Assembly (NCBI RefSeq): GCF_026262505.1
Contig: NC_067204.1
Location: forward strand, 17,648,165-17,712,164
Source: Trichomonas vaginalis G3
Lineage: Eukaryota; Parabasalia; Trichomonadida; Trichomonadidae
Reading direction: 5' to 3'
DNA length: 64,000 bases
A program made the translations under genes and the position numbers. Shown here one piece after another: positions 1 through 8,276 of this stretch (within the stretch, counting starts at the first letter, position 1; each line of letters starts with the position of its first letter). Below the pieces are notes generated by a model, which was given only the letters and a program-made list of their open reading frames with translations, was not told where the DNA came from and searched no databases.

Positions 1-1094
1 GACAAGAGTGCATTGTGCACTCTTGTTTGTCATCCACTATGATACTTAGAGAAAATACTTTACTTACATTATTTAAAATATTAATTTCCCTATTTAATAT
101 TTATTTATTATTTTTTGTGCTTTATATTCCCTATGGCATGTACTGAACTATTTTATAGACTCTACCGAGCTATCTCCACATATAAACATTTGACAATAAC
201 ACATATATACTCTCTTCATATTCTAGTCTCATGACATATTATTGCAAAAGCTATATTTATACAGCATACCTCATAAAGTCTCATTATATCCCTATCTAAG
301 CGTTCAAAACCTATTTTCCCCACGTAATCTGATTCTTCAGGCTCCGCTGATTCGATTTCTGCTGTCAGATCGTGAAAATATGAATCACATAACAAGATAA
401 ACACAAGTTACCCAACTTGATATTTTACGTAAAAAAACTCTTTAAGTTCATGTTCAAACAACATCATTTTAGAAAAATTCAATTTTTTCCAAAAGTGTGT
501 GAATTCAAAAAGTCACAATATATCTAGTTATTACCCAGTATTAATTTTTTAATTTAGTTTTTGAGATATTCATTTTATAATACGTATTATTCAGAAAATT
601 AAATACATTTGTAAGGGAAAACGGAATTAATAACAAATATATGAATATCGTGGAAGAGTCAATTTGAAGAAAACATTATTATTTTGGATTTGTGTTTATC
701 TTGTTATGTGATTCATATTTTCACGATCTGACAGCAGAAATCGAATCAGCGGAGCCTGAAGAATCAGATTACGTGGGGAAAATAGGTTTTGAACGCTTAG
801 ATAGGGATATAATGAGACTTTATGAGGTATGCTGTATAAATATAGCTTTTGCAATAATATGTCATGAGACTAGAATATGAAGAGAGTATATATGTGTTAT
901 TGTCAAATGTTTATATGTGGAGATAGCTCGGTAGAGTCTATAAAATAGTTCAGTACATGCCATAGGGAATATAAAGCACAAAAATAATAAATAAATATTA
1001 AATAGGGAAATTAATATTTTAAATAATGTAAGTAAAGTATTTTCTCTAAGTATCATAGTGGATGACAAACAAGAGTGCACAATGCACTCTTGTC
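1..1094. repeat. 1.1-kb near-perfect palindrome (fold-back element)
   Basis: Bases 1-406 are the reverse complement of 690-1094, apart from one extra A in a run of A in the left arm. The arms flank a unique AT-rich centre of about 283 bp (407-689). The outer ends are themselves a small hairpin (CAAGAGTGCA / TGCACTCTTG) that also begins each unit of the tandem array immediately to the right. Each arm contains the same 62-codon open frame without an ATG, so it is a by-product of the symmetry. No transposase is visible. The element could be a non-autonomous fold-back transposon, a recent inverted duplication, or an assembly fold-back at a contig edge. The window begins exactly at the outer end, so a left target-site copy cannot be checked. 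Confidence 0.85.
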
Positions 1095-1440
1095 GGTCAA
1101 AGTTTTGCAATCGTATTCTGATTGCAATAAATTGTCTCGTTCTGGGAGACATGCACAGGCAATGTCTCCCGGAATGACACATGCAGACCAACAAGAGTGC
1201 ACAATGCACTCTTGTCGGTCAAAGTTCCGCATTCAAGTTATGAATGCGGAACAGTATGCCATTCTGGGAGACATGCACAGGCAATGTCTCCCGGAATGAC
1301 ACATGCAGACCAACAAGAGTGCACAATGCACTCTTGTCGGTCAAAGTTCCGCATTCAAGTTATGAATGCGGAACAGTATGCCATTCTGGGAGACATGCAC
1401 AGGCAATGTCTCCCGGAATGAGACACTGCGACCGTCAGGA
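1070..1440. repeat. Tandem array of 122-bp units, three hairpins per unit (family A)
   Basis: Three units start at 1070, 1192 and 1314, each with CAAGAGTGCA. Every unit carries three successive inverted repeats: CAAGAGTGCA/TGCACTCTTG, a second stem built on TTCCGCATTCA/TGAATGCGGAA, and GGGAGACAT/ATGTCTCCC. Units 2 and 3 are almost identical. Unit 1 differs in the second stem (TTGCAATC/GATTGCAA), and there the two arms have changed together so that pairing is kept. Open frames across the array shift by exactly one unit and are not genes. Diverged copies of the same family lie at 40735-41065. Confidence 0.85.
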
Positions 1441-1668
1441 GTGCATATTATCATCAAAAATTCAAAAAAAAACATTTTTCTTTTTTCTTTGGCGAAAAAT
1501 GTACTTATTTTTTTCGAAATTTTCGAAATATGATTTTTTCGGGAGACTTTTTCAAAATTTTAATATGATAAATATGAGTTATTTTATGTTCTCTATTTGA
1601 GAGTCTGCTTATTTTTGAGTATTGAGCAAGATTGAAAAATGAGAATATTTAGGAACATAATAAATCGA

Positions 1669-1800
1669 TTTATCTCGTCATGTAGTTCATATTTTCGCGT
1701 TCTGAGAGCGGAAAACGCATTTTTTGAATGCGTAGATTCCGAATCACACGGAAAAAATAGGTTTTAATAAGAAAAATAGACAATTTATGAAGTAACAAAG
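1669..1800 (+). repeat. Decayed relic of the palindrome arm
   Basis: This stretch aligns, with many substitutions, to the right arm of the first palindrome from about 695 to 830. Shared blocks include TTCATATTTTC, then TCTGA-AGC-GAAA, then GAAAA-TAGGTTTT and finally TTTATGA-GT. The open frame of the arm is interrupted here. It shows that the arm sequence is an older dispersed repeat and not only a recent local duplication. Confidence 0.55.
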
Positions 1801-1958
1801 CACATAGTATTATAAAAAAGAAAAACATTTTTCTCATATGAAAGAAAATATAACGTATTTTTTACAGAGCGTAGGTATATATCGAGCCAATTCACACCAT
1901 AAATTCTTTTCTCGTTCTCGGGCCTATAAACAACCTGAGGTGCACAACAATATTAACT

Positions 1959-2019
1959 TATACTGCTGTTATCTGGATTTGAATCCTCAATTGAGAGAAT
2001 TCCAGATAACTTCAGTATA
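1959..2019. repeat. Hairpin with 19-bp arms
   Basis: TATACTGCTGTTATCTGGA pairs with TCCAGATAACTTCAGTATA across a loop of about 23 bases. Only two positions are mismatched. No gene overlaps it. Confidence 0.75.
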
Positions 2020-2083
2020 AACAAACCATATACATGTTTCCTCCTTGCTTCTAGGCCAAGCATAACAAGTACATTACCTTAGA

Positions 2084-2136
2084 GCAAATCTCATTCGGAG
2101 TTTCTCATTTAATGAGAGACTCCGAATGAAATTTGC
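2084..2136. repeat. Hairpin with 26-bp arms and almost no loop
   Basis: GCAAATCTCATTCGGAG and the following TTTCTCATT fold back onto AATGAGAGACTCCGAATG plus AAATTTGC, with two mismatches and a one- or two-base loop. It sits between the two tandem hairpin arrays. Confidence 0.8.
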
Positions 2137-2231
2137 CTATTTGATTAATATCGTGCTTTATGAGATGCAAATTCTGATGATAAATATTGATCTAGAGCTT
2201 ATATAAGATGCGAAGAAACTTCAAAAAAAGC

Positions 2232-2505
2232 TAACCGGTAAAGACAGCAACTTGCAACACCAAGTTGCTCACGTAGTGATTACAAGCATATCTGCAAGGC
2301 AATCCTCAGGATGCAGAACTTTGCCTGCAATCAGAAAAGAGATTGCAGCAGAGTAACCGGTAAAGACAGCAACTTGCAACACCAAGTTGCTCACGTAGTG
2401 ATTACAAGCATATCTGCAAGGCAATGTCCTCAGGATGCAGAACTCTGCCTGCAATCAGAAAAGAGATTGCAGCAGAGTAACCGGTAAAGACAGCAACTTG
2501 CAAAG
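2232..2505. repeat. Tandem array of 122/124-bp units, three hairpins per unit (family B)
   Basis: Units begin with TAACCGGTAAAGACAGC at 2232, 2354 and 2478; the third is cut off after about 28 bases. The two full units differ by a GT insertion and one or two substitutions. Inside each unit lie three stems: AGCAACTTG/CAAGTTGCT, TGCAAGGCAA/TTGCCTGCA with a bulge around TCCTCAGGA, and CTGCAATC/GATTGCAG. Sequence is unrelated to family A, but unit length and the three-stem plan are the same. A further stem follows at 2506-2556 (TCAAGCA/TGCTTGA, enclosing TGATTTATAAATCA). Confidence 0.8.
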
Positions 2506-2583
2506 TCAAGCAGTTTCTGAGATTTTGATTTATAAATCATAAACCTTCATGCTTGATGATTTTGTAGAATTGTTAACTCATGT

Positions 2584-2688
2584 CATCAGTTAATGCTCAC
2601 CTAAGGGAGGTGTTTTGCGGGAGCTGGGGGTATCTTGGTGAGTACTCAGGAGGCCAAGAAGGGCACCCCAACCGACATTTTGCTGATG
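2584..2688. other. GC-rich island with nested inverted repeats, possible structured RNA
   Basis: In an AT-rich setting this stretch is clearly richer in G and C and folds on paper into a closed multi-branched form. The outer stem is CATCAG (2584-2589) with CTGATG (2683-2688). Inside are CACCT/AGGTG (2598-2612) and a longer arm, GGGG (2627-2630) with CCCC (2666-2669) enclosing TCTTGG/CCAAGA and the palindromic tip GAGTACTC. I do not recognise it as a tRNA, 5S rRNA, SRP RNA or spliceosomal RNA. Whether it is transcribed is unknown. Confidence 0.4.
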
Positions 2689-2827
2689 GATTGAGTTCGC
2701 AACCATTTTTATAACCGTAAAAACCGTCGGGACAAAACAACTTGAATAATTGAATTTTTTAATGATAATGATTGTGAAATAACATGTAACTATAATTTAA
2801 GAATGCCATATTTTTGTTAAAAAAAAT

Positions 2828-3015
2828 TTCGAAAAGTGAGAGATTTTCCGTTCTAATAAATATATTTGATAACCGGTGTGTCTCCCGGAATCAAATAAAT
2901 TATCATATCGAGAATCGGAGATCCTTGCAGTTTCGATTTTTTCGAAAAGTGAGAGATTTTCCGTTCTAATAAATATATTTGATAACCGGGGTGTCCCCCG
3001 GAATCAAATAAATTA
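2828..3015. repeat. Direct repeat of about 80 bp, 113 bp apart, each copy a hairpin
   Basis: Copies start at 2828 and 2941 with TTCGAAAAGTGAGAGATTTT. Each ends in a stem, TATTTGAT..CCGG / CCGG.ATCAAATA, at 2863-2896 and 2975-3010. Between copies the bases next to the CCGG stem differ (T and T in the first, G and C in the second), which lengthens the stem in the second copy. Confidence 0.7.
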
Positions 3016-3020
3016 GCATT

Positions 3021-4039
3021 ACTAACATTCCTTTTTTATTTAAAATTTTCAATTCTTAAAACAAAGTTTTACTTCTATTTAATTATTTGCCATGAAAGTA
3101 TAGAACATTAAAAATTTATCCTACTACCTCCACCCTTATAATACCTTCAAAAAAATTATATCTCAATTTATTTTCTATCTTTATATTGATGTGCTTATTC
3201 AAAAACACTAAATCATAAGTCTTCAGTTCTCAAAATACTCTCAAATTATCTCATTGCGCATATTTTGAAATTTGATAATTTTAAATTGTTAAAAAATTCA
3301 TTAATCACAGTAAAATATCTATATACAACAATTAACTAACCGATTTCACATCTTGAACATTCGCATTTATTTAATATATTTGAATATCATTTACATCTTA
3401 TTGAATTAGATCATAAATCACAGTTCCTTAATATACTATCTAGCTAATCATTATTGTTGCACAACTTACATTTGATTAAACACACGTGTATAATTCTGTA
3501 CAACTCATATCTCTATCAATACTTTATTTATAATCAAAACAAAGGTTAAAATTGTATACCCTGTCACTGTAGAGTATTCTCCCAACTTTAAAGTGAAAAT
3601 CAAAATTTGATATTTTAGTAATTTCATGTGAGATCGTTATTTTATAGGAAAACATACTGAAAATGTTTATAAGATGTTTCTCTATCATATGCCAAAATAT
3701 CATGGTTTAAATGCTCTCCTAAGTGTCTATAACTGAATTTTAGGGCAATAACCTTATTCTAAATGTTGGGAAAGTAGGGTACTAAAATGTAATGATTTAT
3801 TTTAAAAGTTAAAGAATATCATAAATTAATGAAAGATATGGAAAGAAAGATGATGCTATAAAATAATGATATATATTAAAGGTAAGAGAAGATAACAAAA
3901 AATTGAAAAATATGAATGGAAATAGAACTTCAAAATTAAATAATAGATATGAATATTAAGAGAATATCAAAAAACTATAATTAACATGTTAAGAAACAGA
4001 ATTATATATATCAGTGATTGATATGAAAAGAAAGAGTAA
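3021..4039. other. AT-rich DNA with no gene seen
   Basis: No open frame of family type, RNA gene or strong hairpin is visible. From about 3780 the sequence becomes a degenerate minisatellite (variants of GATATGAAAAGAAAGA and ATAAAATAATGA) that continues as the spacers of the decayed ankyrin gene to the right. Confidence 0.6.
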
Positions 4040-6010
4040 AAGTTCCGCATTGACATCTGCACCATGTTCAACTAGGAATGCAACAATTTCAAATGAGCGC
4101 ATATGAATGGCAAAAGCAAGAGGGCATTGATTATCATAAAAAGAATCTGATAATAAAATGATAGGAATGAATGGAAAGATAATTCCAGGAAAGTAAGATA
4201 TATATCTAATTTAAATGAATATGATAATATAAAGATAAAAATGGAAAAAAAGTTAATGTAATAAAATATTGAAAGATGTCATGAAAAGAAAGGGAAAGTA
4301 ATAAAACAAAGATAAATATGAAAAGAAAGAGAATGTTATAAAACTATGAAAAAAAAGAATAGAAAGAGATTGTCATAATATAATGATTGAAATTGAGTTA
4401 AAGAGAATAAGTCTCATGTTAACATCTGCACCATTTTCAACTAGGAAGGTAACAATTTCCAGTGATTTTTTAAAGATTGCATAAGTGAGGGGACATGCAC
4501 TACCTTTAGATGAATTCGATGATAAGATGGTATATATTTAAAAAAAGAGAATTACATAAAGCAAATATAGATCTGAAATCAAAAAGAATGGAATAATATA
4601 TAGGTAGATATGGAAAGAATAAGAATTCCATATAACCATGGCAAATTCCATAAAATAACGATTGAAATAGAAATAAAGTGAAAAAGTATCTTGTTGACAT
4701 TTGCACCATTTTCAACTAATATTTTAACAATTTCAAGTGAGTTCTTTAAGATTGCAGTAGTGAGAGGGCATGAATGAATGTCAAAAGAATATAAAAATTC
4801 ATTGATAGACATAAATAACAAATGGAACGAAATAAAAAAACAATAAATATCAAAACAAAATAAATATAATGAAATAACAAGTGATATAAAAAGAAATTGA
4901 ATGTTATAAAATAATCATAGATATAGAAAGAAGATGGATTTTATAAGTTAGAGATAGATATGTTAAGAAATAGAATTGCAGTAAATAATGAAATATATGA
5001 CTCAAAAAAGAATGTGATAATAAGTTAATTATAGATCTGAAAAAAAGGAGAAATACTGTTATGTTGACATCTACGCCATGGCTAATTAATAATTCAACAA
5101 ATTCTATTGAAAAATCTTTGATTGCAATATCGAGAAGACTGTTATCAATATTAAAAGGATTTCATTAAACAATGATAAATATTGAAAGAAAGAGTATATT
5201 ATAAAATAATTATAAATATGGACAGTAACAAAATGTAAATCTCGTTAACATCTGCACCATTAGAGAATAAATACGATGCAATTTCATAATTTCCGAAATA
5301 CATGCTTTCTGCTATTGAATCAAAACTTTGCCCAAAATTTGTTTGAAGGTATTCAGCAATTTCATAATTATGAAATTGTAATGCTGTACTAATCATGTTA
5401 TCAAATGATTTTCCATCTTCTATCATTCGCATAAAAATGTTTTTATTATCGCTTTGGGCAGCATATTCATCTGAGTTTTTGGAATACCAAGCTCCTTTGT
5501 TCTTCAAGTAATTGAAGCACAACTCTAATCCATATTTAATTGCACAATCAAGTGGTGTAATATCATTAATTCTTTTGTTAATATTAATATCAAGATCGGG
5601 GAATTTATTCTTAAGATCATCAACTTTATCCCAAGCAATATAGTATAATGGAGATTCTTTTGAATATAAATTGAGGATTTCTTCTTCTTTCATTTTAACT
5701 ATAAAGTTTTCAAATTTGAAACCTTTGTGATACAATAGTGTCGCTAATTTCTCATTTTCCGGTTTGATTATATATGAGAATTCGTTTGATATTTTTTTAT
5801 AAAGTTCGCTAAATAATTGAATACCCTTTTGATGGATATTTTGCTTGTTCTAATGAGGTCTATGATTTGTGATGAATGTTCTGAAATATTATTGTAATTA
5901 ACCTCATATATTAATTTTGAAGCATTACTATGGTATTTGAATACTTCAATTGGCTTAAGGTCGCTAAAATCAATGTTATTTTCAATTGGTTCTTGTTTTG
6001 AACTTGTCAT
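4040..6010 (-). pseudogene. Decayed DUF3447/ankyrin-repeat gene with spacer-separated repeats
   Basis: The 5' part (6010 down to about 5770) encodes an 80-residue N-terminus ending in FIKKYQTNS. One base out of frame, the protein continues (PENEKLATLLYHKGF..., then DITPLDCAIKYG) to GADVNE at about 5245, as in DUF3447/ankyrin proteins; a single indel near 5770 therefore breaks it. Downstream, four solitary ankyrin repeats with the ISHGVDVN / VENGANVN type of ending lie at about 5060-5155, 4690-4790, 4410-4505 and 4042-4145. They are separated by AT-rich spacers of roughly 90-270 bp that contain stops and resemble one another. The repeats are out of frame with each other and no consistent splice signals are seen, so I call it a pseudogene. 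An unusual intron-rich gene is the less likely alternative. Confidence 0.65.
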
Positions 6011-6577
6011 AATTCCAAATAATTTTATTTCAAAAAGTGTCGATAATTAAAAATTATTCAAGATCTCGAGCCCAAAACTTTGCTCAAAATTTTTTCAAGT
6101 TTCGAGAGATTCTTATAACGTTAGCATGAACAAAATCATCAACAAAAATCTTGCCCATTAGATTCTATGTGATGATCATAACGATGACCTATAGGGAGTT
6201 CTAGAATTTTGCATGTCCTTTTTTGAGATATCCTCATATTAATTTCGCTGGAATATGCATTTCTAGTGTATTACCTATAATTTTTAGTTATGATCATAGA
6301 CTCAGTGGATTAAATATAATTGCTGTAACTAATTATCATGGATATTGATCAATGAACACGTAGAATCAGTTTTGTCTTAATGTATATTTTATTAATAAAT
6401 CTATAAGAAGTCTATTAATTCAACAATAGCAAAATTTGCATCTAATATTTAAGAATATGCCTTCGAAATTTTTCGAATTTGAAACTCCATTATGAGATGA
6501 ACTGTAAAAGTTAATTTGTAATAATTGCAATTTTTTTGTAAGAGAAAAAAAAAGCAAAACCGACGAAGATTTAAATC
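6011..6577. other. Intergenic region between divergent genes
   Basis: AT-rich 5' flanks of the decayed ankyrin gene and of the coiled-coil gene. I see no RNA gene, repeat or clear regulatory motif. Confidence 0.5.
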
Positions 6578-8095
6578 ATGAAAACTAAATCCCGAGTCTC
6601 TATTCAATCAATGCCATCAATTAAGAGTCTCAGGGAGTTGTTAATGAGCGATGCAATGAGCTATTATACAGAAGCGACAGAAAATAATCAATACGTTAGT
6701 CAATTAAGAGAAGTAACAAGAGAATTAGCGAACAAATCTGCATTATACACAGGTTTGAAGAAGGAATACCTTTGCAGGTCAGGAACTCTTGAAATGCTAA
6801 AAAAGCAAAAATCTGAAAAAAATAATTTCACAGACGAAGAACTCCAAACTAAACAAAGTTATGTCCAGCAATTAAAAGAGATTAATAAAAAGCTTTCACA
6901 ACAAATTGATGACGCTCAAGAAGAGCTTAAAGGTTTATTCAATCAAATTTCTACATTAAAGTATAGTTCGAGCCAAATCAGAGAAGATAGTGAATATACT
7001 AATGTTTTAATCCAAATTAACGAACTTCAATCTAAAAATACGGCTAAAAAACAAAAAATCGAATTATTAGAAAAAACGAGACAAGAAAAGCAGAATACTA
7101 TCTCAATTCTTCAATCCCAGAAGTGTGACCTTATTAAATCGCAAGAAGAACTTTTAGCAGAGCAAAAACAAATCGAAGATCAAATTACTTCCGCTCTTAA
7201 AGATCTAGGGTTATCAGTTTTGGATACTACTATTGATAAAGAGCGTGTTGATTTCATCAGTAAGGCTGCAGAAGATAACAGAAAGATTGTTTCGGAACTT
7301 GAGCCAATAATTGAGAGATCCATCAACATTGAAGAGTGCGAAAAGAAAGCTGCTGCTATTACATCAGCAAATGGCCATAGAAAAGATACAAACCAAGAAT
7401 ACATTGTCAAAATTGATATCCAAAATACGAAAAAGAAAGGGTATATTCAAAATACTCAGCCATTACGTACACCTTCTTCTCCACCTCGTATGAAATCCTC
7501 TACTAAATCTACTGCTTCAGTTTTCATTCAACGAATCAAAGAAAGATTTGATCGTAGAATAAAGGCTGTCGAGAAAATGAACAAAGAGACACAACTTTTG
7601 GCTGCTAAATATGAAAACCAAGCAGGTCCAATCCAACAAAAATACGAAGAAAAACAGAAACTTTTAGATGATCTCCAGAACCAATTAGATACGGCCAAGA
7701 ATGCCCGTGATGAGCTTAACGCGACATTAAAGACACTTAGCGGACTCAAGGATGAAGAAAGAGAGACTTTAATGCAGGTAAATACTGCAATCAGGTCAGC
7801 AACTAACGCTTATGCTGAAAGAAGTAGAATAAAGGCCATGAAGGCTGAAGCCCAAGAGATAAGAGAAGAAGCAGAGAGGATGAAAGCAGAAAATGACATA
7901 AAAGAAGCTGCAATTAAGAAGAAATCTGAAGAATTAGGTGAAGTTGAGGTTGAATTCAGGAGAGACCAACTCATGGCCCAAAAAGAAGAAGATATTCTCA
8001 AACAATTGAACTCTGATATCCAGGAATTCTTAAATCAAGGTAATGAAGAGGAGGAAGAAACAATAACGGAAATTATTCCTCCATCTTCTCAATAA
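6578..8095 (+). CDS. Coiled-coil protein, 505 aa, unknown function
   Basis: The frame opens with ATG at 6578 and has no in-frame rival nearby. The protein is almost entirely charged, heptad-like helix. One coiled coil runs from about residue 40 to 260, a basic and serine/proline-rich hinge (TPSSPPRMKSSTKSTASV) from about 295 to 320, and a second coiled coil from about 325 to 485, ending in an acidic tail. There is no signal peptide, membrane segment or enzymatic motif. Such proteins in trichomonads are often cytoskeletal or linked to the mastigont, but that is only an analogy. The gene converges on the ankyrin gene to its right with 181 bp between stop codons. The stop is followed directly by AAT, giving the TAAA-type context seen at many trichomonad 3' ends. 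Confidence 0.85.
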   Translation: MKTKSRVSIQSMPSIKSLRELLMSDAMSYYTEATENNQYVSQLREVTRELANKSALYTGLKKEYLCRSGTLEMLKKQKSEKNNFTDEELQTKQSYVQQLKEINKKLSQQIDDAQEELKGLFNQISTLKYSSSQIREDSEYTNVLIQINELQSKNTAKKQKIELLEKTRQEKQNTISILQSQKCDLIKSQEELLAEQKQIEDQITSALKDLGLSVLDTTIDKERVDFISKAAEDNRKIVSELEPIIERSINIEECEKKAAAITSANGHRKDTNQEYIVKIDIQNTKKKGYIQNTQPLRTPSSPPRMKSSTKSTASVFIQRIKERFDRRIKAVEKMNKETQLLAAKYENQAGPIQQKYEEKQKLLDDLQNQLDTAKNARDELNATLKTLSGLKDEERETLMQVNTAIRSATNAYAERSRIKAMKAEAQEIREEAERMKAENDIKEAAIKKKSEELGEVEVEFRRDQLMAQKEEDILKQLNSDIQEFLNQGNEEEEETITEIIPPSSQ

Positions 8096-8276
8096 ATTTA
8101 AATAAACTTTTGTAAATTTTCAATAATATTTTCAAAATTATATTTTTCATCAGATATTTTTATATTTCTACATGGAAACTGAATCAAAAAAAGCAATTAT
8201 CATTATTAATAAGTGATTATTTAAAAAAAACCCAATGATGCATCTAAAAGAAATGATTCGAAAATTTTGTATACGC

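Noticed and set aside
216-880. Two identical 62-codon open frames on opposite strands
   Set aside because: They are the mirror images of one stretch in the palindrome arms, have no ATG start, and the relic copy at 1669 is not open.
1070-2505. CRISPR-like array
   Set aside because: The repeats are contiguous 122-bp units without variable spacers, and the organism is a eukaryote.
2584-2700. tRNA or 5S rRNA gene
   Set aside because: The inverted repeats do not form a cloverleaf, and there is no proper GGTTCGANNCC box. I found no convincing tRNA anywhere in the window.
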